NCBI RefSeq assembly: GCF_001667075.1
Contig: NZ_LZIL01000032.1
Coordinates: forward strand, 124,001-188,000
Reading direction: 5' to 3'
Origin: Mycobacterium sp. 852014-52450_SCH5900713
Lineage (GTDB): Bacteria; Actinomycetota; Actinomycetes; Mycobacteriales; Mycobacteriaceae
Length of the DNA stretch: 64,000 nt
Shown here: piece by piece, positions 53,943 through 62,411 of the stretch
Numbering within the stretch: the stretch's first letter is position 1
How the letters are laid out: every line of letters begins with the position of its first letter
Position numbers and translations under genes: made by a program
The notes under the pieces: model-generated
What the model saw: the letters and a program-made list of their open reading frames with translations, nothing else
Told to the model about the DNA's origin: nothing
The model's database searches: none

Positions 53943-55178
53943 TCAGGCCTGCGGGCCCTCCGACGGCGGCCAGTGCGATCCCGGCGACGCCTCGCCTGGT
54001 CCCTCGTATTCGCCACGTGCGAGCGGCACCCACCGCTCGCTCGGGGCGGGCTGCTCGGACGATGGGAAGTCCCGCAGCTGGCCCGACGGCTTGGCATCCC
54101 ATTTAGCGAAGGTCAACGGCGTCTGCAGCCAGGTGTGCAGCAGGCAGTACGCCGCCTGCAGCGAATCCAGATGAGTGCGCTCCCAACCGTGGCTGCCGTC
54201 GAGCCCGAAGCCGACGAGCGCCGCGCGAGTGCCCGCGCCCGCCTCGATCGCCGCGGCGGCGTCGGAGCGGTAGAAGCGGAACACGTCCCGCGCACATGGG
54301 ATTTCCTGCTCCTGCGCGAGCCGGCACAGCTTCCGGGTCAGGTGGTAATCGAACGGACCGTGCAGATCGGCCATCGGTATAGTCACGCCGTCCTCGATGG
54401 AGTGCTGGCCGGGTGCACACACCGCGTTGTCCACCGAGACCAATTCGGCGACGTCGGCGGGCAAGCCATGGCTCGCGCCGTGGCCGACCTCCTCGGTGAT
54501 GGTGATCATGACCATGGTGCGGTGCGGCAGCACTAATTTGTTCTCGGCGAAATTCTTGGCAAGGGCCAGCGCGATCGCGACGCCGGCCTTACCGTCCAGG
54601 TGGCGGGAAACGATGTAGCCGTCGGCGGTCAGCTCGGGGCTGGCGATGAAGGCGACGAAGTCACCGATCTGCAGGCCCAGCCGGACCAAGTCCTCCCGCG
54701 AGGACACCTTGCGGTCGACGCGGACCTCGACGTGTTCCCAGTCGGTGGGCTGCAGGTCGATCTCGTCACCGAAGGCGTGCCCACTGGCCTTGAGCGGCAT
54801 GACTGTGCCGGTGATGAATTCGTCGGGATCGTCGGAAAAGATCCGCACCCGGGCGCCCGCCGCGAACCGGGCCGAGAACGTGCCGACCGGAATGACCTCG
54901 AGACGGCCATTGTCTTTGAGCCGACGCACCATGCAGCCGATGGTGTCGGCGTGAACGACAAGCGCGCGGTCGATAGTCGCGGAGTCCCCTGGGAGTTCGG
55001 CGGTCAACGCGCCGCGGCGCGTCAACGAGAACGGCACCCCGAAGTCATCGAAGATGTCGCCGATCAGCTGCATCACCGCATCCGTGCGCCCCGCCGGACT
55101 CGGCGTCTGCAGCAGCGCGAGCAGCGTGTCAACCATCCACGTGCGGTCGGCCTCGGCCATGGCCGCGCTGTGACGCAC
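53943..55178 (-). CDS. M42 family metallopeptidase, NAGGN osmoprotectant type
   Basis: This is 411 residues from GTG (55178), chosen because GAGGAGA lies 5 bases upstream. M42 features are VVHADTIG (metal His/Asp), SRHLDGKAG (bridging Asp), ITEEVGHG (catalytic and metal Glu), VSVDNAV and a late His (GSHGWERTH). From memory this sequence type is annotated as the peptidase of N-acetylglutaminylglutamine amide systems. The other genes of that system are not in the window. Confidence 0.83.
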   Translation of the reverse strand: MRHSAAMAEADRTWMVDTLLALLQTPSPAGRTDAVMQLIGDIFDDFGVPFSLTRRGALTAELPGDSATIDRALVVHADTIGCMVRRLKDNGRLEVIPVGTFSARFAAGARVRIFSDDPDEFITGTVMPLKASGHAFGDEIDLQPTDWEHVEVRVDRKVSSREDLVRLGLQIGDFVAFIASPELTADGYIVSRHLDGKAGVAIALALAKNFAENKLVLPHRTMVMITITEEVGHGASHGLPADVAELVSVDNAVCAPGQHSIEDGVTIPMADLHGPFDYHLTRKLCRLAQEQEIPCARDVFRFYRSDAAAAIEAGAGTRAALVGFGLDGSHGWERTHLDSLQAAYCLLHTWLQTPLTFAKWDAKPSGQLRDFPSSEQPAPSERWVPLARGEYEGPGEASPGSHWPPSEGPQA

Positions 55179-55377
55179 GGTGTCTCCTCTCGAGTCGTCC
55201 GGAACCGCGTTCAACCTACCGCGTGGTCACCGTCGACTCACCGGTACGGGCGGGCGCCCGCGCCGAAACCGGGCACCCCTGTCCCCCCGCCATCACGGTA
55301 GAGCACGTGGTGTCCGGACGCCCGTTGGCGCAACCGGATTCGCTCGCGCAAAGGCGACGGGCTTAGCTGATCCAATG

Positions 55378-55806
55378 TTACGGGTTGACGTTGGGACACA
55401 CCTGCTTGATCCAGGCGGTAAGCGCGTCCCGGTTGGCGTTGAGGTCGGGATCGTTGGGCTGCGCGCCGACGGTGGTGACGAAGTGCTCGATCGCGGCCTT
55501 GACCGATTCGGGCGGCCCGTACTTTTCCAGCGTGTCGGCGAACCTGCGCGCATCCTCGGGTTTCTGGGTCACCATCAAGTTGTCTTTGGTGAACGAAATG
55601 TCCAAGCAGGTGGATTGATCGAAGGAGCCGCCTTGCGTGGAGGACGAGGGTGGTGTCGTCGTCGGCGGTGCCGAGCTGGGCGCCTGGGAGCCCGAGGCCG
55701 CCGACGGGCTTGACGACGAGCCCGACGATGACGTGCCGTTCGAGCATCCCGCTGCGACGATCGCGATGGCGACGACTCCCGCGATCTTGGTTCGGTCCAG
55801 CCGCAT
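55378..55806 (-). CDS. Lipoprotein with DUF732-like C-terminal domain
   Basis: This is 142 residues from the ATG at 55806 (AGAGGAG upstream). The signal peptide has a good lipobox (IVAAGC), followed by a long Ser/Pro/Thr linker (about 22-57). The compact domain reads DQSTCLDISFTKDNLMVTQKPEDARRFADTLEKYGPPESVKAAIEHFVTT..ALTAWIKQVCPN with two Cys. Its function is unknown. It resembles small surface lipoproteins of mycobacteria. Confidence 0.78.
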   Translation of the reverse strand: MRLDRTKIAGVVAIAIVAAGCSNGTSSSGSSSSPSAASGSQAPSSAPPTTTPPSSSTQGGSFDQSTCLDISFTKDNLMVTQKPEDARRFADTLEKYGPPESVKAAIEHFVTTVGAQPNDPDLNANRDALTAWIKQVCPNVNP

Positions 55807-56216
55807 CGGAGGCTCCTCTGTTCCAAGAATGGCGTTTGCTGAATGCACCTTACCGGCAACTGGCATACCCCCGGCGCGGTTTTAATTCGCATTTGAATCC
55901 GAGACGCGCTGCGGCGCCTGCGTCGGTGGACGGCACCGCCCGATTTTGTTGCCCTAGGAAACCCTTGATCTGCGAATGATTCCCGGTTGCGGGCCGCCGA
56001 GCGGGCCGATCCGTCGGTCTTGGCCCGGTCGGCGCGCTACGCGAGCGACATGAATCCCGAGTTTCGAACGACGGTTCATCGAACACTTTGCGACGAATCA
56101 CGCAATTTGCTGTCCGAGCGGTTATGCTTCCGTCCACCTCGTTAGCTTGGTCGTGGATGCGTCTGGTCGCGCGGAGGCTTGCAGAGCTGAACGCGACCGT
56201 GAAAGGTGAGCAATAC
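55807..56216. other. 410-bp divergent non-coding region
   Basis: It separates two lipoprotein genes. I see no gene, repeat or convincing operator. GAAAGGTGAG at 56200-56209 is the ribosome site of the plus-strand gene. Confidence 0.4.
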
Positions 56217-56963
56217 ATGCGCCGACTGTCAGCCGCGATCTCGTTCGCGACCATCGGATTACTGGTTGCCGCGTGCGGCGGTAGCAATGAAGGTGGCCCC
56301 GGCTCGTCGACGACGACCTCGACGCGTCCGCCGGTCGCGCAGGCGGCGCTGTCGGGGCTCTTGCTCGGTTCGGCGGAGATCGACAGCGCGCTGGGTGTGA
56401 CCGGATCGAAGAGCAAAGAAAAGAACGACAAGCTCCAAGACGACAACGCGAAGCAGCCTTGGCCCGCGGGCTGGAAATTCCCCGACGACTGCATCTATGC
56501 CATCGGCCCCGGTCAGGCTCCCGTCTATGCGGGTAGCGGTTACACCGCGGTCAGCGGCGACGACGAGGTCGCGTCCCTTCCCCCGAATTCCAATGAGCCG
56601 GATCCCGAGGTGGGCCAGGTACTGGTGCTGTTCCCGTCTCCCAAAGAGGCGAACGCCTTCTTCAGTAGCTCGGCGCAGCGCTGGCCGGCCTGCGCGAACC
56701 GCCAATTCACCACTCCCGCCGGACAGGACACCCCCGAGACGGGGTGGCAGGTGGGACCGGTCTCCAACGCCAACGGGATGTTGAGCACCACCCTGACGAT
56801 GACAGTGCGCGACAACGGCAACGTCCTGCTGACCATGACCTGCCAGCGCGCGCTGACCGTGCGCAACAACGTGGCGATCGATGTCGGTGTGGTCCGCAAG
56901 GAACCGGCGGACTTGGCGGTCAAACTCGCCGGCCAGATCGCCGGCCGAGTCGACAAGCAATGA
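56217..56963 (+). CDS. Lipoprotein with PknH-like sensor domain
   Basis: This is 248 residues from the ATG at 56217. The signal peptide has lipobox LVAAC (Cys about 20). The rest matches the extracellular PknH-like sensor domain: LSGLLLGSAEIDSALGVTG, a central DDCIYAIGPGQAPVYAGSGYTAV, WPACANRQFTTP and MTCQRALTVRNNVAIDVGV with paired cysteines. Such stand-alone domains are common mycobacterial lipoproteins. It is convergent with the CoA-lyase gene. Confidence 0.88.
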   Translation: MRRLSAAISFATIGLLVAACGGSNEGGPGSSTTTSTRPPVAQAALSGLLLGSAEIDSALGVTGSKSKEKNDKLQDDNAKQPWPAGWKFPDDCIYAIGPGQAPVYAGSGYTAVSGDDEVASLPPNSNEPDPEVGQVLVLFPSPKEANAFFSSSAQRWPACANRQFTTPAGQDTPETGWQVGPVSNANGMLSTTLTMTVRDNGNVLLTMTCQRALTVRNNVAIDVGVVRKEPADLAVKLAGQIAGRVDKQ

Positions 56964-56973
56964 GCCCGTACGT

Positions 56974-57855
56974 CTAGGAGGCGGACGCCAGTTCCGCGAT
57001 GAGGTCCGCGAGCGCGAGGATGCGCTCGGCGTTGCGGACGTGCAGGCTCTCGACCATCCGACCGTCCACCGTGATGACACTGGTCCCCGCGGCCCGCGCT
57101 TCCTCATAGGCCGCGACAACCTTGCGGGCGTCGGCGACTTCCTGCTCCGACGGACCGAACAGGTCGTTGGCTGGGCCGATCTGAGACGGATGGATCAAAG
57201 TCTTGCCGTCGAAACCCATTTCGCGGCCCTGCCGAGCCTCGGCGCGAAATCCGTCTTCATCGGTGATGTCGTTGAACACGCCGTCCAAAATCACCTTTCC
57301 GGCCGCCCTGGCTCCCAGCACCGCCAACGACAACGCGGGCACGACCGGCGTGCGGCCAGGCACGTGCAACGCGTGCAGATCGTTCACCAGGTCGTTGGTG
57401 CCGATCACCAGCGCGGCCAGTCGGTCACTGGCCGAAGCGATCTCCTCGACCCTCAGGAAGGAGCGCGGCGTTTCGATCATCACCCACAGCCGCAACGACT
57501 CCGGGGCGTCGAGCTTGGCCAGCGTCGCGGCCAGCGCTCGGACCTGATCGCCCGACTCGACTTTCGGCACCAGCACGCCGTGGGCGGCCGAACCCGCCAC
57601 CGCGGCCAAGTCCTCGTCGTGCCACTCGGTGTCCAAGCCGTTGATGCGCACCACGACCTCCCGGGGCCCGTAGCTGTCCGGGGAGATCGCGTCGCACACC
57701 GCGGCCCGCGAATCGGCTTTGGCGTCGGGTCCTACGGCGTCCTCGAGGTCGAGGATGACCACGTCCGCGGGCAGCGATTTACCCTTCTCCAATGCGCGGG
57801 TCTTGTTGCCGGGCAGATACAACGCCGAGCGGCGCGGGCGCAGAGTCGGTGCCAT
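56974..57855 (-). CDS. CoA ester lyase, HpcH/CitE family
   Basis: This is a 293-residue TIM-barrel enzyme. Motifs are RRSALYLPGN, ADVVILDLEDAVGPDAKADSRAAV (acidic metal ligand region), VVRING, VLVPKVES, VMIETPRSFLRVEEIA (metal Glu) and GKTLIHPSQIGPAN. The family cleaves or forms malyl-, citramalyl- or methylmalyl-CoA-type esters. Its closest substrate cannot be assigned. It is monocistronic. Confidence 0.9.
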   Translation of the reverse strand: MAPTLRPRRSALYLPGNKTRALEKGKSLPADVVILDLEDAVGPDAKADSRAAVCDAISPDSYGPREVVVRINGLDTEWHDEDLAAVAGSAAHGVLVPKVESGDQVRALAATLAKLDAPESLRLWVMIETPRSFLRVEEIASASDRLAALVIGTNDLVNDLHALHVPGRTPVVPALSLAVLGARAAGKVILDGVFNDITDEDGFRAEARQGREMGFDGKTLIHPSQIGPANDLFGPSEQEVADARKVVAAYEEARAAGTSVITVDGRMVESLHVRNAERILALADLIAELASAS

Positions 57856-58016
57856 CCAGTGATTCGCTTCCTGTCTCGAGCTCAGCGGGGGCTTGGTGAG
57901 CGCGGCTTAGGCAGAAAGTACCCTTCGATCTCAGGTGGTATGGCCGCACAGTCCGTTGGCGGCGAACATCCGGACTCCTGCCGCCGCGGCGGGCGAATCA
58001 AAGGAGGGAGCGGCGA

Positions 58017-58940
58017 GTGTCATCACTTGGTTCGGCGCGCACCGAGGGCGACAGCTGGGATTTGGCTTCCAGTGTTGGGGCTACCGCGACGATGGTCGCC
58101 GCGTCCCGGGCGCTGGCCTCCCGCGAGCCCGATCCGCTGCTGGATGACCGGTTCGCCGAGCCGTTGGTGCGCGCGGTCGGGCACCCGTTCTTCGTCCGCA
58201 TGCTCGACGGCCAGATCCCGCTCGAAAACGACGACATGCCCGTGACCCTGCAGCAGCGTCGCGAGCAGATCGCCGTACGCACCAGGTTTTTCGATGATTT
58301 CCTCACATCGGCGTCCAGCGCCGGGATACGTCAGGCCGTGATCTTGGCCGCCGGGCTCGACGCCCGGGCCTATCGCTTGGCCTGGACGGCGGGCACGGTG
58401 GTTTACGAGGTTGATCAGCCCGAGGTCATCGCCTTCAAAAGCGAAACGCTGGCCCGGATCGGTGCCGAACCGACCGCCGAACGCCGAACGGTAGGCATCG
58501 ACCTGCGCGAGGATTGGCCAACCGCGCTGCGTGGCACGGGTTTTGACCCGACGGCACCGACGGCCTGGATCGCCGAAGGCCTGCTCCCCTACCTGCCGCC
58601 GCAGGCACAGGACCGCCTCCTGGACAACATCACCGCGCTCAGCGCACCGGGCAGCCGGCTGGCCACCGAGAACATCACCGACATGGCCGTGTTCACCAAC
58701 GAGCGCGCCCGGGCGATGCGCACCACGTGGCGTAAGCACGGACTGGACATCGACGTCGCCGATCTGGTGTGGGAGGGGGTGCGCCAACCCGCCGGAGAGC
58801 ACCTGGCCGCGACCGGCTGGATCGTCGCCCCCCACCCCACCGACCAGCTATACGCCGAGCACGGCTTCGTCGTTCCTGACAACGAAATGCTCAAGGAATT
58901 TCGGCACGCCATCACCTACATCAGCGCCGAACTGGGCTGA
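58017..58940 (+). CDS. S-adenosylmethionine-dependent methyltransferase (Rv0146-type family), second copy
   Basis: This 307-residue protein starts at GTG with GGAGGGAG upstream. It shares the family motifs with the gene at 28043-28978: [52 protein letters not shown] and [19 protein letters not shown]. The two are clearly paralogues but diverged outside these blocks. It is convergent with zwf, 9 bp apart. Confidence 0.9.
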   Translation: MSSLGSARTEGDSWDLASSVGATATMVAASRALASREPDPLLDDRFAEPLVRAVGHPFFVRMLDGQIPLENDDMPVTLQQRREQIAVRTRFFDDFLTSASSAGIRQAVILAAGLDARAYRLAWTAGTVVYEVDQPEVIAFKSETLARIGAEPTAERRTVGIDLREDWPTALRGTGFDPTAPTAWIAEGLLPYLPPQAQDRLLDNITALSAPGSRLATENITDMAVFTNERARAMRTTWRKHGLDIDVADLVWEGVRQPAGEHLAATGWIVAPHPTDQLYAEHGFVVPDNEMLKEFRHAITYISAELG

Positions 58941-58949
58941 CCGCGCCGG

Positions 58950-60455
58950 CTAGGAGTCAGGCCTGGCGTCGCGCCATTCCCGCTCGAAGGGCAACCGCCA
59001 CGCATTGGGTGCGATCAGTTGATGGATGGCGTTGGGACCCCAGGTGCCCGGCTGGTACATCTTCGCCGGCGGGGGGTCGTCGAGCAGCTCCTGCGAACGC
59101 TCCCACAACGATTCGATGCCCTCCGCGGTGTTGAAGAGCGTGTGGTCACCCCGCATGGCGTCGAGGATGAGCCGTTCGTAGGCCTCCAGCACGTCCACGA
59201 CGGTGTCGATCTCCTGCGAGGAGAACTGCATGGACAACTTGTCCAGCTTCATGCCGGGGCCCGGCCGCTTGCCGTAGAAGGACAGCGAAACCTTCGAGTT
59301 GTCGGCGAGGTCGAACGTCAGGTGGTCGGGACCCTGAGTCCCGACCCCCGAGCCGGGCGGAAACATCGTCCGGGGCGCCTCCCGGAATGCGATCGAGATG
59401 ATGCGGATGCCCTCGGCCATCTTCTTGCCGGTACGCAGATAGATGGGCACGCCCGCCCAGCGCCAGTTGTCGATGCCGACCTTGAGGGCGATGAACGTCT
59501 CGGTGTCGGAATCCTTTGCCACGCCTTTCTCTTCGCGGTAGCCGTTGTATTGGCCGCGCACCACGTTGGAGGGTTTGACCGGCAGCATCGAGCGGAACAC
59601 CTTGTTCTTTTCTTCGCTGATGGCAAAAGGTTCGAGCGCCGTGGGCGGCTCCATGACGACGAACGCCATCACCTGGAACAGGTGGGTCACGACCATGTCC
59701 TTGTAGGCGCCGGTCTCCTCGTAGAAGTTCGCCCGCTGATCCAGGCCGAGAGCCTCGGGGATGTCGATCTGGATATGGTCGATGAAGTTGCGATTCCAGA
59801 TCGGCTCGAACAGTCCGTTGGCGAAGCGGAACGCCAGAATGTTCTGTGCTGCCTCCTTGCCGAGGAAGTGGTCGATACGGAAAATCTGGGATTCCTCGAA
59901 CGTTTCGTGCACGAAGTCGTTGAGCGCCACCGCGCTGGCCAGGTCGGTTCCGAACGGCTTCTCCATCACCACCCGCGAGCGCTCGACGAGCTTGGCGTCG
60001 CTCAGCATGGTGATGACTTCGCGCGCGGCTTTGGGGGGCACCGACAGGTAATGCAGCCGCTTGACGTTGGAGCCCAGCTCGGCTTCGGCTTCGGCGACCG
60101 CCGCCGCCAGCGCTTCCGGTCCCTTCCCCTGCGGGACGTAGGTGATGATCTTCGCGAAATTGGCCCACTGTTCGGACGTGAGCTTGTGCCTGCCGAACGA
60201 CTCGATGGCATCTTTGGCGATATCGCGGAAATCGTCATCACTGAGGTCTTCCAGCGACGTCGCGACGATCTGGATGTCGGGCGCAAGCTCGGACTGGTCC
60301 AGATAGGCCAAGCCGGGGATCAGCCTGCGTTTCGCCAGATCCCCGGTCGCACCGAACAGAACGATGACGTGGGGATCGAGCGGCTCGGTTTCGTGGCGGC
60401 GCGGACGCCTGTCGGCCGCCGGGTACGAGATGGTCTGCGGTTTCTTATCGGCCAC
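58950..60455 (-). CDS. zwf: Glucose-6-phosphate dehydrogenase
   Basis: This is 501 residues from the GTG at 60455 (VADKKPQTISYP); the frame is open upstream, but that part is unconserved. Motifs are IVLFGATGDLAKRRLIPGLAYL (nucleotide binding), VVMEKPFGTDL, the active-site RIDHFLGKEAAQN and RTGKKM. It converts glucose 6-phosphate to 6-phosphogluconolactone in the oxidative pentose phosphate pathway. It stands apart from other pentose phosphate genes in this window, so it may be an additional zwf copy. Confidence 0.95.
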   Translation of the reverse strand: MADKKPQTISYPAADRRPRRHETEPLDPHVIVLFGATGDLAKRRLIPGLAYLDQSELAPDIQIVATSLEDLSDDDFRDIAKDAIESFGRHKLTSEQWANFAKIITYVPQGKGPEALAAAVAEAEAELGSNVKRLHYLSVPPKAAREVITMLSDAKLVERSRVVMEKPFGTDLASAVALNDFVHETFEESQIFRIDHFLGKEAAQNILAFRFANGLFEPIWNRNFIDHIQIDIPEALGLDQRANFYEETGAYKDMVVTHLFQVMAFVVMEPPTALEPFAISEEKNKVFRSMLPVKPSNVVRGQYNGYREEKGVAKDSDTETFIALKVGIDNWRWAGVPIYLRTGKKMAEGIRIISIAFREAPRTMFPPGSGVGTQGPDHLTFDLADNSKVSLSFYGKRPGPGMKLDKLSMQFSSQEIDTVVDVLEAYERLILDAMRGDHTLFNTAEGIESLWERSQELLDDPPPAKMYQPGTWGPNAIHQLIAPNAWRLPFEREWRDARPDS

Positions 60456-60628
60456 CCCTGCGATACTTCCACCGCTGCGGCGTAATGTCGCGTCCGTCAC
60501 TGCTAGCTCGGCCAACGCGGCCACTTCACCGCCATGTTGAGGATCACAAGACCCGGCCGGTTACCAGCCGGCGGATGGGGTACTGGAAAGCGACGGGCGC
60601 TGCCCGACCACAGTCGATGGAAAGTGAT

Positions 60629-60799
60629 ATGACGAAACCCGACAAAGATCTCCGGGGCCACTCTCAGGAGCTGGAAGACATCGTCGACCAGCTCGAGGAG
60701 AAGGTCGCCGACGACCGGGAGGCCGAAGGCGTTGCCGGCAAGCCCAGCGACCGGAAACGCGCCCCCACCCTCGGCTCGGGCGACGAACCGCCGGATTAG
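60629..60799 (+). CDS. Small acidic hypothetical protein, 56 residues
   Basis: The ATG at 60629 has GGAAAG a few bases upstream; an in-frame ATG at 60617 is possible. MTKPDKDLRGHSQELEDIVDQLEEKVADDREAEGV is a charged amphipathic helix, then an Arg/Pro/Gly tail. No domain is recognised. The composition is protein-like and unlike the shadows around it. It is convergent with the monooxygenase gene. Confidence 0.6.
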   Translation: MTKPDKDLRGHSQELEDIVDQLEEKVADDREAEGVAGKPSDRKRAPTLGSGDEPPD

Positions 60800-60802
60800 C
60801 CC

Positions 60803-62296
60803 CTAAGGGCCGGGCGGGGCGCCGCACCACGCCGTGAGCGCGTCGCCCAAGCCGTCACTCGTGCCAATTCCGACCCAGGCCACGTGCCCGTCCGGACGAA
60901 TCAATACCGCGTCGGGAGCCGTTACCCTGCCGACTGCCGGAAGTTCCCAGTTACCTCCGTATTCCGCGTCGACCAGCTGGACCCTGTCCGCCCGGGAAGC
61001 CAGGTTGAATCGGCCCGCTTCGCCGAGGTTGAGCAGCACCGGTCGGGCCTGGTGTAGCAGCGTGAAAACCCGCAGCGGCCCCTCGGCGGTGACCAGGTCA
61101 AGGTCGGGCATGCGCCGTCCGAGCAGCGGGTGTGCGTCGCCCAGGTCGTAGCGGATGTCCAGGCCGGACATCATGGCGGCGAACCGTTGGCGAGGTTCTT
61201 CCATGGCGAGCAGGTCGCCAATCGTGTCGCGCAAGGCCTTGGTTCGGTCGTCGGGGCGAAGAAGCGCCATCTGCGCCATCGCGTTGCGCAGCACGCGCGC
61301 GGCGACCGGGTGCCGTTCGGTGTGATAGCTGTCGAGCAGGCTGCCGGGCGACGTGCCGTTGACCACTTGTCCCAGCTTCCACCCCAGATTGACCGCATCC
61401 TGCACGCCGGTGTTGAGCCCCTGGCCGCCCACCGGGTGGTGGACATGCGCGGCGTCCCCGGCCAGCAGGACGCGCCGGTCGCGATAGGTTGCGGCTTGCC
61501 GCGCCGTGTCGGTAAATCGGGAAAGCCAAGCGGGACTGTGTATCCCGTAGTCCGTTCCGTATACGGCGATCAGCGCCTCACTCAGGTCGCCTAACGTGGG
61601 TTCGCTGCTTGGCCCGAGACGCCGCTCGGTGACCATGACTCGCACCGGCCCGCCCTCCTCAAACGCGGAAAGGGAATGCACCCCGAGTGCATCGTGGCGG
61701 ATGCCCCATACCGGCGAATCCCCTGTGCCGAAATCCATTTGGACCTCGCCGAGCAGGTAACTGGTTGTCGGCTCCCAGCCGGGGAAATCGATGCCGGCGG
61801 CTTTACGGACCACGCTGCGCCCGCCGTCGCAGCCGACGACGTATGCCCCTCGCAGGGATCGGCCATCGGACAACGCCACGTCGACACCCCTGCGGTCCTG
61901 GGCGATGCCAATCGCCTCATGTTCGCGATAGAACCGCACCTCCAACTCGTCCACCCAGTCGGCGAGTATGCGTTCGATCTCGTTCTGCCACAACGCGAGA
62001 CCGTAGGGATGCCGGGTGGGAAAGTCGCTGATGTCGAGCCGAATCTGGGAGAACCCGGCGACCTGGGCAACCTCGCCCCGGGCAAGAAACCGATCGGCGA
62101 TGCCCCGCTGATCGAGGACCTCGATGGTGCGCGCGTGCAGACCCCCGGCGCGCGCACCGATGAGGTCCTGGCCGGCGCGCCGCTCGACTATCGCCACATC
62201 GACCCCCGCCAACGCCAATTCACCGGCCAACATCAGGCCCGTCGGGCCTCCTCCGGCGATCAGCACCGCGTGGTCGACGTTCTCGTGTGATAACAC
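60803..62296 (-). CDS. FAD-dependent monooxygenase (PheA/TetX aromatic hydroxylase type)
   Basis: This is 497 residues from the GTG at 62296, chosen because GGGGG lies 6 bases upstream; the frame continues upstream. Motifs are AVLIAGGGPTGLMLAGELALAGVDVAIVERR (FAD), the GARAGGLHARTIEVLDQRGI helix, YVVGCDGGRSVVRK (DG motif) and LLAGDAAHVHHPVGGQGLNTGVQDAVNL (GD motif). A short thioredoxin-like C-terminal domain is present (ALIRPDGHVAWVG in this type). It hydroxylates an aromatic or polyketide substrate using NAD(P)H and oxygen. Confidence 0.92.
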   Translation of the reverse strand: MLSHENVDHAVLIAGGGPTGLMLAGELALAGVDVAIVERRAGQDLIGARAGGLHARTIEVLDQRGIADRFLARGEVAQVAGFSQIRLDISDFPTRHPYGLALWQNEIERILADWVDELEVRFYREHEAIGIAQDRRGVDVALSDGRSLRGAYVVGCDGGRSVVRKAAGIDFPGWEPTTSYLLGEVQMDFGTGDSPVWGIRHDALGVHSLSAFEEGGPVRVMVTERRLGPSSEPTLGDLSEALIAVYGTDYGIHSPAWLSRFTDTARQAATYRDRRVLLAGDAAHVHHPVGGQGLNTGVQDAVNLGWKLGQVVNGTSPGSLLDSYHTERHPVAARVLRNAMAQMALLRPDDRTKALRDTIGDLLAMEEPRQRFAAMMSGLDIRYDLGDAHPLLGRRMPDLDLVTAEGPLRVFTLLHQARPVLLNLGEAGRFNLASRADRVQLVDAEYGGNWELPAVGRVTAPDAVLIRPDGHVAWVGIGTSDGLGDALTAWCGAPPGP

Positions 62297-62411
62297 TCCC
62301 AACCCCCTGATAAGAGCGAAAATCGGCTTCGGCCAGCGATTGTGCGGCATCACCCCGCCCTTGCCGCAAGCCCCCCGGTGCGCTATACGTTGAGAGTGGG
62401 AGGGCAATAAT

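Noticed and set aside
58023..58835. 270-codon minus-strand frame opposite the second methyltransferase
   Set aside because: Antisense shadow of a gene with complete family motifs.
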